A DNA stretch of 38,285 nucleotides from Bryobacterales bacterium (GCA_028819575.1 JAPPLB010000117.1:1-38285); one strand, 5' to 3'. Counted from the first letter of the stretch, positions 7,379 through 16,470 are shown. Translations and numbers: made by a program. Notes: generated by a model not told the origin, from the letters alone.

Positions 7379-10300
7379 ATGCCCCTGACCTCGTTCGATA
7401 CGCTGATTCGGGAGTGGTTTGCCGGTGTAGGTGAACCTACCGAGCCGCAAAGGCTCGGCTGGCCCGAAATCCTCTCCGGGCGCGATGTCCTGATCTCAGC
7501 TCCAACGGGGTCCGGCAAGACGCTTGCGGCTTTCCTCAGTTGCCTCGACAACCTTGTCCGCCTCGCCCGAACCGAAAACTTCCCCGACGAGACCACCGTG
7601 CTTTACGTCTCGCCGCTCAAGGCGCTTTCGAACGACATCCGGAAGAACCTCGATCGCCCTCTGGAGCAAATCCGCGAGTTGGCCGACCGTAACCGTGTTC
7701 CCCTGAAAGCGATCCGAACCGCGCTGCGCACCGGCGACACGAAAACCTACGACCGGCTGCGCATGACGCAGAAGCCGCCCCATATCCTCGTCACGACTCC
7801 CGAATCGCTCTTCATCCTGCTTACGGCCGAAAAGAGCCGCCGGATCTTGAACACCGTCCGCACCGTCATCATCGACGAGATCCACGCCGTCGCTGACGAC
7901 AAGAGGGGCTCCCATCTCGCCATCTCGCTCGCCCGCTTGGAAAAGCTCGTTGTTTCCACGGGAAATGGTCCACGCCCTCAGCGCATCGGGCTCTCGGCAA
8001 CCGTCAATCCGTTGGACGAAGTGGCGCGATTTCTCAGCCCCGAGTTCACCAATGGCCGGGGACGTCTGGTCGCCGTCGGACATCAACGCAAGATGGACTT
8101 GGCTGTCGAGGTCCCCGGCGACGAATTGACCGCTGTCGCCCCGACCGAAACATGGGCGGAGATCTACGACCGCCTCGCCGAACTCATACGGACTCATCGG
8201 ACAACACTTGTCTTCGTCAACACCCGCCGGCTCTCAGAGCGTGTCGCTCATCAACTGCAAGAGCGCCTTGGCGCAGAGGCTGTACTCCCGCATCACGGTA
8301 GCCTGTCGAGGCAACTTCGCCTCAACGCCGAACAGCGCCTGAAAGAAGGGCAACTCGGCGCCGTGGTGGCTACGGCCTCGCTCGAGCTTGGCATCGATAT
8401 CGGAACCGTGGACCTGGCCTGCCAGATCGGCTCGCCTCGCTCGATCGCCGTGGCCTTGCAGCGCGTCGGGCGCTCCGGACACTGGGTCGGCGCGCTGCCC
8501 AAGGGACGCTTCTTTCCCACGACCCGCGATGAGCTTGTCGAGTGCGCCGCACTGGTGCGCGCCATGAGAAAGGGCGAACTCGACCGGCTCGAAATCCCCC
8601 AGGCGCCCCTCGACATCCTCGCCCAGCAGATCGTCGCCGAAGTGGCCTGCAACGAGTGTTCCGAGACGGAGATGTTCGACCTGGTCCGCTCCACCTATCC
8701 TTACCGCAATTTGGAGTGGAAGGAGTTCGACGAGGTGATCGACGTGCTCGCCGAAGGGATCGCCACTTCGAGAGGCCGTAGCGGCGCGTATCTCCATCGT
8801 GACCGCGTGAACCGGCGGTTGCGCGCCCGCCGTGGAGCGCGCCTCGCTGCGATCACCTCGGGCGGGGCCATCCCCGACAATGCGCAGTACGCCGTCATCG
8901 CCGAACCCGAGGGTTCGAAGGTCGGCATGATCGACGAAGACTTCGCCATCGAGAGCGCCGTCGGCGACGTCTTCCTGCTGGGCACGACATCCTGGAGAAT
9001 TCGCCGAATCGAGTCAGGCCGCGTTCGTGTCGAAGATGCGGGGGGCGCCTCGCCGACGATTCCGTTCTGGATGGGTGAAGCGCCCGGTCGCACGGTCGAA
9101 CTCTCGAACGAAGTCTCCGTCTTGCGCGAAGACGTAGTCACCCTTGTCGAACAAAGCCGTGCCTCCTCCGAGCGCACCAACGATTTTGCCGCCGCCCAGA
9201 GGTTCCTCGCCGATGAGTGCGCTCTCGATTGCCGCGGGGCCGAGCAGTTGATCGAGTATGTTCTCGCCGGTCGCAACGCCCTCGGAGCGTTGCCCACGCA
9301 AAACAGGGTCGTTGCCGAGCGTTTCTTCGACGAGGCCGGCGGTATGCAGCTCGTCATTCACGCACCTTTCGGTGCGCGGATCAATCGCGCCTGGGGACTG
9401 TCGCTACGCAAGAAGTTCTGCCGCTCCTTCAACCTCGAACTCCAGGCCGCAGCCACCGACAACGGTCTGCTCATTTCACTTACCGAGCAGCACGCCTTCC
9501 CGCTGGAGTTGGTGTTCGAGTTCGTGCGCCGCGCCACGCTCGATCAAACGCTCACCCAGGCTCTGCTCGATTCACCGATGTTCGCTTCGCGTTGGCGCTG
9601 GAACGTCTCGCGAGCGTTGGCCGTTCCCCGCTTCAGCGGCGGTCGCAAGACGCCTCCGCCGATCCAGCGAATGAGGTCCGATGACCTGTTGGCTGCCGTC
9701 TTCCCCGATCAGGCCGCTTGCGCCGAGAACCTCACCGGAGAAATTCGCATTCCGGACCACCCCTACGTTCGCGAGACGATCGACAACTGTCTTAACGAGG
9801 CAATGAATCTCGTCGGACTGCGGCGAATCGTCGAACGAATTGAGTCCGGCGCATTGGAGACGGTGGCTACGGAGACCGCCGAGCCGTCCCCGTTCAGCCA
9901 TGAAATCCTGAACTCGAACCCGTACAGCTATCTCGACGACGCTCCGCTCGAGGAGCGCCGCGCCCGCGCCGTGCAGATGCGTCGGACGTTGGCCCCCGAG
10001 ATGCTCGACGGCCCCGCGGCGCTCGACGCGGAAGCCATCGCGATCGTCGCCGAGCAGGCTTGGCCGATCGTGCGCGATGCCGATGAACTGCACGACGCGC
10101 TCCTCTCGCTCATCACTTTGCCCCCCGTTCCCGAGTGGGACGAATATCACGAAGAACTATGCAGCGACCGGCGGGCGACAACGCTCTGGGCTGATGATAA
10201 GCCGCTGTGGGTAGCCGCGGAACGCCTCGCAACCGCTCGACTGCTTCACGCCGACGCGGCGATTGAGCCTGTCATCAAGGCGCTTCAGTCATCACGCAAC

Positions 10301-11683
10301 GAGTCCCGCACAAGGGAAGCCGCCGCTGCGGACGTTTTACGTGGCTGGCTCGATGCCATCGTTCCGGCAACCGCATCCGAGTTGGCCGAGCGGCTGTCGC
10401 TGCCGCCGGCCCTCGTCGAAGCCGGACTCATCCGGCTCGAAAGCGAAGGCCGCGTCCTGCGCGGCAACTTCTCGCCCGGCAGTTCCGAGGCTGGTGACAC
10501 TCGTGAAACCGAGTGGGCCAATCGCCACCTGCTGGCCCGCATTCACCGCTTGACGCTCGGCCGGCTGCGCCGCGAAATCGAGCCTGTCACCACAGCCGAT
10601 TTCGTCCGGTTTCTTCTGCGCTGGCAGCACGTCATGCTGGCGAGCCGCCTACACGGCGTCGACGGCGTCTTGCAGGTCATCAAGCAGCTTCAGGGATACG
10701 AGATCTCCGCCGCTGCCTGGGAATCGGAGATTCTGCCGCGCCGCATCGTGAACTATCAGCCCGCGTTGCTCGACCGGCTCTGCCTGGCGGGTGAGGTTAC
10801 CTGGGGGCGCCTGTCGCCGCACCCGGCTTTCTCCGGAAATCCCGATGAATCCGAGAACCGCACCCGCTCTCGCCGTGTTCGACCGACACGCGCCGCGCCG
10901 CTCACCATCTTCCTCCGTGAGGATGCCGGTTGGCTTCTCACCGGCGGCCTCCACTCCGGCCCGGACGCCGTGGATGCCCTCTCGCACCCGGCGCGCGAAG
11001 TCTGGGAAGCCCTGCGCAAGCGAGGCTCTTCCTTCTTCTCCGATCTATGTCGTGCAACCGGCCGCTTGTCGAGCGAGGTCGAGGACGGACTCTGGGAACT
11101 TGCCGCCGCCGGCCTCGTCACAGCGGACGGATTTGAAAACCTTCGCTCCCTGATTGACCCCAAACGCCGCAGAGGCGAAGGGCGAGGCCGCAAGGCCCGC
11201 CCCCGTCACGCCGCGGGCCGCTGGGCGCTGCTCGAAGAGGCCGTCCAGGCCGCCGCCGGCTCCGGCGACCGGGACCCGTCTGAGCAATTCGCCCGTCAAC
11301 TGCTGCGGCGTTGGGGTGTCGTCTTCCGCGACATCGTGCGACGTGAATCGCTGGCTCCCCCTTGGCGCGATCTGCTCGTCGCCCTGCGGCGCATGGAAGC
11401 GCGTGGCGAGATCCGTGGAGGACGTTTTGCCGCGGCCTTTGTCGGCGAACAGTTTGCTCTGCCCGAAGCGGTCGACCTTCTCCGGAATGTACGGCGCACC
11501 GAACCCAAAGATGAAGAAGCCGTCCTTGGCTCCGCCGATCCGCTCAACCTCGTCGGAGTTCTTGTTCCCGGTCCACGCGTCAACGCCAACACCGCTGAAA
11601 CGATCCGCATCCGCAACGGAGTCCCCGCCGAACAGCCTGCAACACAGACCTTCCGCATAGAAGGCGCACCCGCCGTCAGGTAG
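7379..11683 (+). CDS. lhr: Large DEAD/DEAH-box helicase, Lhr type
   Basis: Superfamily 2 helicase of 1434 residues, close to the length of full-length Lhr. Lhr proteins are 3'-5' helicases linked to DNA repair. Motif I is APTGSGKT (about residues 41-48), motif II is DEIHAV, the SAT motif lies in GLSATVN, and motifs V and VI are VVATASLELGIDIGTVD and QRVGRSGH. The winged-helix and Lhr-specific core follow (through about residue 880). A long C-terminal part then includes LSLPPALVEAGLIRLESEGR, a further winged-helix-like segment, so this is the full-length rather than the core-only form. It starts at ATG 7379, stands alone, and converges on hemL. Confidence 0.92.
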   Translation: MPLTSFDTLIREWFAGVGEPTEPQRLGWPEILSGRDVLISAPTGSGKTLAAFLSCLDNLVRLARTENFPDETTVLYVSPLKALSNDIRKNLDRPLEQIRELADRNRVPLKAIRTALRTGDTKTYDRLRMTQKPPHILVTTPESLFILLTAEKSRRILNTVRTVIIDEIHAVADDKRGSHLAISLARLEKLVVSTGNGPRPQRIGLSATVNPLDEVARFLSPEFTNGRGRLVAVGHQRKMDLAVEVPGDELTAVAPTETWAEIYDRLAELIRTHRTTLVFVNTRRLSERVAHQLQERLGAEAVLPHHGSLSRQLRLNAEQRLKEGQLGAVVATASLELGIDIGTVDLACQIGSPRSIAVALQRVGRSGHWVGALPKGRFFPTTRDELVECAALVRAMRKGELDRLEIPQAPLDILAQQIVAEVACNECSETEMFDLVRSTYPYRNLEWKEFDEVIDVLAEGIATSRGRSGAYLHRDRVNRRLRARRGARLAAITSGGAIPDNAQYAVIAEPEGSKVGMIDEDFAIESAVGDVFLLGTTSWRIRRIESGRVRVEDAGGASPTIPFWMGEAPGRTVELSNEVSVLREDVVTLVEQSRASSERTNDFAAAQRFLADECALDCRGAEQLIEYVLAGRNALGALPTQNRVVAERFFDEAGGMQLVIHAPFGARINRAWGLSLRKKFCRSFNLELQAAATDNGLLISLTEQHAFPLELVFEFVRRATLDQTLTQALLDSPMFASRWRWNVSRALAVPRFSGGRKTPPPIQRMRSDDLLAAVFPDQAACAENLTGEIRIPDHPYVRETIDNCLNEAMNLVGLRRIVERIESGALETVATETAEPSPFSHEILNSNPYSYLDDAPLEERRARAVQMRRTLAPEMLDGPAALDAEAIAIVAEQAWPIVRDADELHDALLSLITLPPVPEWDEYHEELCSDRRATTLWADDKPLWVAAERLATARLLHADAAIEPVIKALQSSRNESRTREAAAADVLRGWLDAIVPATASELAERLSLPPALVEAGLIRLESEGRVLRGNFSPGSSEAGDTRETEWANRHLLARIHRLTLGRLRREIEPVTTADFVRFLLRWQHVMLASRLHGVDGVLQVIKQLQGYEISAAAWESEILPRRIVNYQPALLDRLCLAGEVTWGRLSPHPAFSGNPDESENRTRSRRVRPTRAAPLTIFLREDAGWLLTGGLHSGPDAVDALSHPAREVWEALRKRGSSFFSDLCRATGRLSSEVEDGLWELAAAGLVTADGFENLRSLIDPKRRRGEGRGRKARPRHAAGRWALLEEAVQAAAGSGDRDPSEQFARQLLRRWGVVFRDIVRRESLAPPWRDLLVALRRMEARGEIRGGRFAAAFVGEQFALPEAVDLLRNVRRTEPKDEEAVLGSADPLNLVGVLVPGPRVNANTAETIRIRNGVPAEQPATQTFRIEGAPAVR

Positions 11684-11721
11684 CTCCGCCTACCTGCCGC
11701 CATACCAGCTATCGTGCAATT

Positions 11722-11906
11722 TTAGCCTGCATTTCTCACCACGCGGCGAGGCGAAGTGCGTGAGAGGACCGTCAGGACAAGGCGCGAGCCGCTTGGCGCG
11801 CGCAGGCGTACTTGAACAGTACGTCGAGCACGGCAAGCAAGCGCAACGAAGTCCTGGCGGTCGTATCGCGTGCTTCGACCGTCGGGTGGTGAGAAATGCA
11901 GGTTAA
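11722..11906. repeat. Long palindromic repeat, type A, best complete copy (MITE-like)
   Basis: Imperfect palindrome of 185 bp. The terminal inverted repeats at 11722-11742 and 11886-11906 match at 20 of 21 positions, and both ends contain TA next to the CCTGCATTTCTCACCAC core. A second pair of 27-nt arms, 11752-11778 and 11851-11877, pairs over most of its length if G-U pairs are allowed. A small hairpin, CGTACT/AGTACG, lies in the centre. The element could be a non-autonomous TA-flanked mobile element, and as RNA it would form one long hairpin. It sits in the 357-bp gap between the convergent helicase and hemL genes, which otherwise holds only the next repeat. Confidence 0.88.
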
Positions 11907-11907
11907 G

Positions 11908-12043
11908 CTTCCCCGCCGTCAGACGTTTCTTTCGAGAGCGAACCAGGCCACCATCAACGGTTTTCACGAATCACGAAACACGAGACACGAATCACGGCCT
12001 TTTCCCCGTGCTCCTGCCGTCAAGTGATGAGAAATGCGGATCA
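11908..12043. repeat. Long repeat, type B right half with CACGAA heptamers
   Basis: This abuts the preceding repeat. It contains GAGCGAACCAGG (shared with the copy at 2951-3146), CACGAATCACGAAACACG heptamers (about 11960-12003), CCCGTGCTCCTGCCGTC and a right terminus of AAGTGATGAGAAATGCGGATCA. Its last three bases (TCA, 12041-12043) are the TGA stop codon of the minus-strand hemL gene. No separate left terminus is visible, so it looks like half of an element next to a complete one. Confidence 0.7.
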
Positions 12044-13363
12044 AGCGTTCTGGCTGTCCGAAACCAGAGCTGCCAATGCCCGTTCCGCCGCCTCGATGGT
12101 TCCCGCCACGTCCTCATCCGTGTGCGCCGCGGACAGGAACGCTGCTTCAAACTGAGAGCACGGCAGGTAGCATCCCAGATCCAGCATCCCCCGGAAGAAG
12201 AAAGCGAACCGGTCGGTATCGCTCTTCGAAGAGCTTTCCCAGTCCGTTACGGGGCCATCATTGAAGAAGAAGGTGAACATCGAGCCGACACGGTTCACCG
12301 TCATCGCAACGCCCGCGTCCTTGGCCGCCCTCTCGACGCCCTCGACAAGCCGCCCCGACTTCTCCTCCATCTGCTCGTACAGCTCCGGCGCCTTCTTGAG
12401 CACTTTCAGCGTCGCCAGGCCGCCCGCTACCGCCAGTGGATTCCCAGAGAGCGTTCCCGCCTGGTAGACCTGACCCAGCGGCGCCACCTTGCTCATGACA
12501 TCCCTGCGGCCGCCGTACGCGCCGATCGGCAGGCCGCCGCCGATCACCTTGCCCAGCGTCGTCAAGTCCGGTTCGATGCCGTACAGCCCCTGCGCCCCGC
12601 CGAGTGAAACTCGAAAGCCTGTCATCACCTCGTCGAAAACCAGCAGCGCGCCGTGCTGGGCCGTGATCTCGCGAAGCGCCTCCAGGTACCCCGGCCGCGG
12701 CGGCACGCAACCCATGTTGCCGACCACCGGCTCGACGATCACGCAAGCGATCTTGCCGCCGTGATTCGCAAAGCACTCCTCCAAAGCCGCGAACGAGTTG
12801 AAGGGCAGAGGGATCGTCGTCGATGAAAACGCCGCGGGCACGCCTCCGGAATCCGAGATCCCCAGCGTCGCCACGCCCGAGCCGGCCTTCACCAGCAACG
12901 AATCCACGTGGCCGTGGTAGCAGCCGGCAAATTTTACGACAAGGTCTCGGCCGGTAAACCCGCGCGCGACCCTGATGGCGCTCATCGTCGCCTCGGTCCC
13001 GGAGTTCACCAGCCGCACCATCTCGATCGATGGCGCAAGCTCGCAAATCAGCTCGGCCATCTCGACTTCGCGCTCGGTCGGGGCCCCGAAACTCGTCCCT
13101 GTCTCGATGACGTTGTGCAGGGCCTGGGTCACTTCCGGATGCCCGTGCCCCAGAATCAGCGGCCCCCAGGAGCCGATGTAGTCGATGTAGGAATGGCCGT
13201 CCGCGTCGTGGAGATGCGAACCCGAGCCGCTTTCGATAAACACCGGATCGCAGCCCACCGCCCGGAACGCCCGCGCCGGCGAGTTGACGCCGCCGGGAAT
13301 CTTCTCTCGCGCCTGCTTGAAAAGTTCGCGTGACCTTGCGTGCTGATCCGGCTTCTGGCTCAA
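12041..13363 (-). CDS. hemL: Glutamate-1-semialdehyde 2,1-aminomutase
   Basis: Pyridoxal-phosphate enzyme of 440 residues that converts glutamate-1-semialdehyde to 5-aminolevulinate, the tetrapyrrole precursor in the C5 pathway. Family features include [19 protein letters not shown] at the N-terminus, [16 protein letters not shown] for cofactor phosphate binding, [12 protein letters not shown] with the Asp that contacts the pyridinium nitrogen, and [18 protein letters not shown] with the Schiff-base Lys. [12 protein letters not shown] is also diagnostic. It starts at ATG 13361-13363. About 200 bp separates it from mqnC, in the same orientation, and I see no gene in that gap. Its stop codon falls in the terminus of a repeat. 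Confidence 0.96.
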   Translation of the reverse strand: MSQKPDQHARSRELFKQAREKIPGGVNSPARAFRAVGCDPVFIESGSGSHLHDADGHSYIDYIGSWGPLILGHGHPEVTQALHNVIETGTSFGAPTEREVEMAELICELAPSIEMVRLVNSGTEATMSAIRVARGFTGRDLVVKFAGCYHGHVDSLLVKAGSGVATLGISDSGGVPAAFSSTTIPLPFNSFAALEECFANHGGKIACVIVEPVVGNMGCVPPRPGYLEALREITAQHGALLVFDEVMTGFRVSLGGAQGLYGIEPDLTTLGKVIGGGLPIGAYGGRRDVMSKVAPLGQVYQAGTLSGNPLAVAGGLATLKVLKKAPELYEQMEEKSGRLVEGVERAAKDAGVAMTVNRVGSMFTFFFNDGPVTDWESSSKSDTDRFAFFFRGMLDLGCYLPCSQFEAAFLSAAHTDEDVAGTIEAAERALAALVSDSQNA

Positions 13364-13567
13364 AGGTGACTGTGCCTCTTGCTTTTAGCGGCCCGTGGTG
13401 AAACCCCGCTTGGCGCCGAGAGCGGCCCGCATAGCGCCAATAACAGCGCTGTGCCTGGCTGGCAAGGAGCGGCCATGGAGCATATTGAACATATTCGACC
13501 GAGGAGCAACGCAGTTCAGCCGGGATGCATCGTCGCTTGAATGTAGCAGGGCTTTTGCCACGGGCTG

Positions 13568-14596
13568 CTAGTTGAGGTAATACGTTCGGTACAGCGTATC
13601 CCGCTGCTTGGGAATGAAGCCGGCATCCCGGATCATCCGCCGCAGGTCCTCTTCGCTGGCCGCGTGCTGGGCGCCGGCCTGGCGGACGACGTTTTCCTCC
13701 AGCATCACGCTCCCCACGTCGTTTCCGCCGAAGCGGAGACCGAGCTGGCAGACCTTGAGTCCTTGCGTGACCCAGGACGTCTGGATGTTGATCACGTTGT
13801 CGAGGAAGATTCGCGAAACCGCGAGCGTCTTCAGGAAGTCGACGGCCGTTGTTTCTTCCTTGATCCGCCGGCCGAGAGCGGTGTTCTCCGGCTGGAACGG
13901 CCACGGGATGAACGCCGTGAATCCGCCGCTTTCTTCTTGAAGCTGCCGCAGGGTCTCGAGGTGGTTGACGCGGTGCTGGAGCGTCTCGCCGCAACCGAAC
14001 ATCATCGTGGCCGTCGTTCGCATGCCGAGTTGATGGGCGCTACGGTGCACGTGGATCCAGTCCTCGGTCGTGCACTTGAGGCGTGCGATCTTGAAGCGCA
14101 CCTCGTCGTCGAGAATCTCCGCCCCCGCCCCCGGAATCGAATCCAGTCCGGCGTCCCGCATCCGGGCGATCGTGTCGCGGATGGAAATCCCGCTCACCTC
14201 CGAAATCGTCAGGATCTCAGGAGCGGAGAGGCAATGGAGGTGGATCGAAAATCGCTCTTTGATCGAACGGAACAGGTCCTCGAAGTATTCGATCTTCAAA
14301 TCCGGATTGACGCCGCCCTGCATCAACACGCCAGTTCCGCCGAGGTCCACGGTCTCTTGAATCTTGGCGAAGATCTGCTCCTTTGGGAGAACGTAGCCTT
14401 CTTCGTGACCCATCGGGCGATAGAAGGCGCAGAAGCTGCAGTACTCGGTGCAGAAGTTTGTATGGTTGATGTTGCGGTCGATGATGTAGCTCGCGACGCC
14501 TTCGGGGTGAAACTTGCGCCGGACGGCGTCGGCTTCCATGCCGATCCCGATCAGGTCGTCGCTTTGCAGGACGTCGAGGGCTTCCGTTTTCGTCAT
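13568..14596 (-). CDS. mqnC: Cyclic dehypoxanthinyl futalosine synthase (radical SAM)
   Basis: Radical SAM enzyme of 342 residues that cyclises dehypoxanthine futalosine in the futalosine route to menaquinone. The 4Fe-4S motif CxxxCxxC is CTEYCSFC (about residues 49-56), preceded by RNINHTNFC. It continues with VLMQGGVNPDLKIEYFEDL and IPGAGAEILDDEVR, typical of the MqnC/MqnE family. The mqnE homologue is similar, but the pairing with mqnA and this length favour mqnC. Its ATG overlaps the end of mqnA by 4 bp, so the two are probably co-translated. Genes for the remaining pathway steps are not in the window. Confidence 0.92.
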   Translation of the reverse strand: MTKTEALDVLQSDDLIGIGMEADAVRRKFHPEGVASYIIDRNINHTNFCTEYCSFCAFYRPMGHEEGYVLPKEQIFAKIQETVDLGGTGVLMQGGVNPDLKIEYFEDLFRSIKERFSIHLHCLSAPEILTISEVSGISIRDTIARMRDAGLDSIPGAGAEILDDEVRFKIARLKCTTEDWIHVHRSAHQLGMRTTATMMFGCGETLQHRVNHLETLRQLQEESGGFTAFIPWPFQPENTALGRRIKEETTAVDFLKTLAVSRIFLDNVINIQTSWVTQGLKVCQLGLRFGGNDVGSVMLEENVVRQAGAQHAASEEDLRRMIRDAGFIPKQRDTLYRTYYLN

Positions 14597-15435
14597 GAGT
14601 TCTGGTCCGCGGCCACCGTTTCAAGGTACCTTGGCTCGGTCATTGACGGGGCCAGGCCGAGATCGGCCGCCGCCTTCAGGAAGTACTCCAGGCTGCTCTG
14701 CTCGGCGGCTCCGAACGCATACGAGATGTTCTCGGTCAGGTAGCGGTGGGCCACCTCAGCCGGATAGCCTCGCTCAACGCCCTCCCCCTTGACGATTTCG
14801 TCGATGTGAGCGAAACCGTATGCGGCCGAGGCCTGGAAGACGGCGGGGTCGTCGGGATCGGCCGCAGGATTCTTGACGGCCCAAACCGCGAACACCATCG
14901 GCAACCCGGTCATCTCGACCCACTCCGCGCCCAGGTCATGGACGAACAGCGGCCGGCCCCGCCATTCCGGCAAGCCCGGATCGAGATGCAACGCCGCATC
15001 GCCGATGATCAGCGCCGCATCGGCCAGTTCGAGCATTTCGTCGAGCTTGGGAGGATAGGGCCGCACGCTAGGACGCAAACCAAACTTGCGCGCCAGCCAG
15101 ATCTGCGCCAACACAACCGACGTGCGCGAGCCCGTATCGGCGGCGATGGACTCCACTTCCTCGATCGGTTTGCGGCTGAAGAACAAGATGCTGCGCACCG
15201 CGCCCCGGCAAGCCACGGAGCAACCGGGCAGCACCATCAAGTCACGTTGACTGGCAAGCTCGATCGCCGGGACGAGTCCGATGTCCGACTCGCCCGTACG
15301 CAGTTCCTCGGCGCACTCCGACGGAAGAGAGAAATGCACGTCGAAGATGCCGCGCTGCGGACCGTGCAGGAATCCCCACACCAGCGGAGACGAGTTCAGA
15401 AAGCGGACTGCGGAAACGCGTCGGCGGGCTCGCAT
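14593..15435 (-). CDS. mqnA: Chorismate dehydratase, menaquinone biosynthesis
   Basis: MqnA dehydrates chorismate to 3-[(1-carboxyvinyl)oxy]benzoate, the entry step of the futalosine menaquinone pathway. The protein has 280 residues with a periplasmic-binding-protein-like fold. Family features are VRFLNSSPLVWGF near the N-terminus, LRTGESDIGLVPAIEL, and GDAALHLDPG at about residues 147-156. It begins at 15435 with ATG. This is the last housekeeping gene before the accessory island, whose repeat-rich edge starts about 130 bp upstream of its start. Its promoter would lie in that junction, but I cannot point to one. Confidence 0.92.
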   Translation of the reverse strand: MRARRRVSAVRFLNSSPLVWGFLHGPQRGIFDVHFSLPSECAEELRTGESDIGLVPAIELASQRDLMVLPGCSVACRGAVRSILFFSRKPIEEVESIAADTGSRTSVVLAQIWLARKFGLRPSVRPYPPKLDEMLELADAALIIGDAALHLDPGLPEWRGRPLFVHDLGAEWVEMTGLPMVFAVWAVKNPAADPDDPAVFQASAAYGFAHIDEIVKGEGVERGYPAEVAHRYLTENISYAFGAAEQSSLEYFLKAAADLGLAPSMTEPRYLETVAADQNS

Positions 15436-15565
15436 GCAGAGAAGCCCATTGTATCAACGGGCGGATTTCGACAGCTCGGAGAGACCCCCGCCAAACCGGG
15501 AGCCGCCCGTCTCGTCAAACATGAGAAGTGCCCCTGGTGAGCAAGACAGAACGTTCCTCTTCAGC

Positions 15566-15625
15566 CGGCCTGCATGTCTAGCCAATTGGCGAGGCGCAGC
15601 CCGTGCGGGTCACGAATCACGAGGC
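15566..15625. repeat. Left-arm fragment of the long palindromic repeat
   Basis: CGGCCTGCATGTCTAGCCAA followed by TTGGCGAGGCGCAGCCCGTG resembles the left terminus and arm of the long repeat. It then runs into CACGAATCACGAGGCGCGAGG. No right arm is recognisable. It marks the boundary between the mqn operon and the island. Confidence 0.5.
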
Positions 15626-15700
15626 GCGAGGCGCAAACGAAAGCAAGGTTCACCGGCCCTCCGGTGTTTACGGATAGAGCAACCCCAAGCCCGGCCAACC

Positions 15701-15747
15701 GGTTTTTCACGAATCACGAAACACGAGACACGAATCACGGCTTTTTT
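15701..15747. repeat. CACGAA heptamer repeat (R1), island copy 1
   Basis: A short run of 7-bp units (TCACGAA, TCACGAA, ACACGAG, ACACGAA, TCACGG) flanked by GGTTTTT on the left and CTTTTTT on the right. It is the same unit as at 2174-2221, 3038-3070, 7297-7342 and 11958-12003. It codes for nothing recognisable. Confidence 0.85.
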
Positions 15748-15748
15748 C

Positions 15749-15917
15749 AGGCCCGAATCACGGCCTTTCCGTGGCTCGTTTGGTACCTGTTGGTACTGAA
15801 GCCCTTCAGTCTTGTTTTTTCGGCCTGAATCTGCTCTAGGTTGAGAGTGATGACGCCGTTGCGGGGAACGAAAACCCCGTCCACGCCCGTCGGGGACGTG
15901 CCGACTGGAGATGACAA
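15749..15917. repeat. Island repeat R2, copy 1
   Basis: About 165 bp, nearly repeated at 16060-16222. Shared landmarks are GTGGCTCG, TTGGTACCTGTTGGTACTG, a small hairpin with a T-run, GGTTGAGAGTGATGACGCCG and GCCCGTCGGGGAC. The minus strand of both copies can be read as a peptide containing SPTG, DGVFV and NGVITLNL, so R2 may derive from the edge of a gene, but no complete gene is present. Confidence 0.75.
15795..15820 (+). terminator. Possible rho-independent terminator in R2 copy 1
   Basis: ACTGAA/TTCAGT form a 6-bp stem around the loop GCCC (15795-15810), followed by CTTGTTTTTT. The stem is short and not GC-rich, so efficiency is doubtful. It is conserved in the second R2 copy. Confidence 0.4.
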
Positions 15918-16012
15918 AGCCTCCCAAGCCACGTCTTTTCAGGTATTTACGAGATCCGATCCACGAGACTCGGCCTTAGCCTAGCGCGAGGCGCAAGCCG
16001 GCGCGAGTTCCG

Positions 16013-16059
16013 AGGTTTTCACGAAACACGAGACACGAGACACGAATCATGGCTTTTTC
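16013..16059. repeat. CACGAA heptamer repeat (R1), island copy 2
   Basis: The units CACGAAA, CACGAGA, CACGAGA and CACGAAT occur between GGTTTT and GGCTTTTT. It directly precedes R2 copy 2, in the same arrangement as R1/R2 copy 1, so R1 plus R2 was duplicated as one block. Confidence 0.85.
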
Positions 16060-16222
16060 AGACCCGAAACACGGCTTTTCCGTGGCTCGCTTGGTACCTG
16101 TTGGTACTGAAGCCCTTCAGTCTTTTTTTCGGTCGGGGGACGGGTTAGGTTGAGAGTGATGACGCCGTTGCTGAGAACGAAAACCCCATCCGCGCCCGTC
16201 GGGGACAAGTCGGCTGGGGACG
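16060..16222. repeat. Island repeat R2, copy 2
   Basis: Diverged second copy of the block at 15749-15917. Differences are scattered (for example GCGGGGAACG against GCTGAGAACG), so the duplication is not recent. Confidence 0.75.
16106..16129 (+). terminator. Possible rho-independent terminator in R2 copy 2
   Basis: The same stem-loop as in copy 1 (16106-16121), followed by CTTTTTTT. The uninterrupted T-run makes this copy the better terminator candidate. Confidence 0.4.
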
Positions 16223-16229
16223 GAAGAGC

Positions 16230-16300
16230 CGCCCGGTCGCTGCTTTCCTGCGCGTTGTGGCGCGGCATGGGGCGGCTATGGCGCGGCATGGGCGGCATGG
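16230..16300. repeat. Island repeat R3, copy 1
   Basis: CGGTCGCTGCTTTCCTGCG, then GTTGTGGCGCGGCATGGGG and further GGCGCGGCATGGGCGG units. It recurs at 16554-16619. The internal repetition of GGCGCGGCATGGG suggests slippage. Confidence 0.7.
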
Positions 16301-16352
16301 GGCGCCCCGAGCCACTGTTCGCGCACCATCCGCACCGGCAACAGGACCTTTC

Positions 16353-16399
16353 GGGTTTTCACGAAACACGAGACACGAGACACGAATCACGGCTTTTTT
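16353..16399. repeat. CACGAA heptamer repeat (R1), island copy 3
   Basis: The units CACGAAA, CACGAGA, CACGAGA and CACGAAT occur between GGGTTTT and GGCTTTTTTT. It is preceded by CCGCACCGGCAACA, which also precedes the copy at 7297. Confidence 0.85.
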
Positions 16400-16420
16400 T
16401 CGAATCACAGCTCCCCTGTC

Positions 16421-16470
16421 CACGATTTCCCACCATTTCCCACGATTTCCCGGCATTTCCCGGCATTTCC
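16421..16470. repeat. Tandem 10-bp repeat, five units
   Basis: Five head-to-tail 10-mers of the form CACGATTTCC / CGGCATTTCC, followed by long C-runs (about 16471-16490). The complementary strand therefore has G-runs able to form a quadruplex. Similar units recur within R4. Confidence 0.8.

Noticed and set aside
11886..11907. The right terminus GTTAAGC fits the GTTRRRY core of integron attC sites, and the repeats follow genes like cassette recombination sites.
   Set aside because: The opposite ends do not give a matching RYYYAAC core, the neighbouring genes are large housekeeping genes in operons, and no integron integrase is present.
13364..13567. The 204-bp gap between mqnC and hemL as a possible small gene or RNA.
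   Set aside because: No open frame with a ribosome-binding site, no repeat and no clear hairpin-plus-T-run could be seen.
12258..13994. A 578-codon open frame on the minus strand spanning hemL and mqnC.
   Set aside because: It is out of frame with both recognised genes, arginine/glycine-rich as expected for a GC-rich shadow frame, and matches no family.
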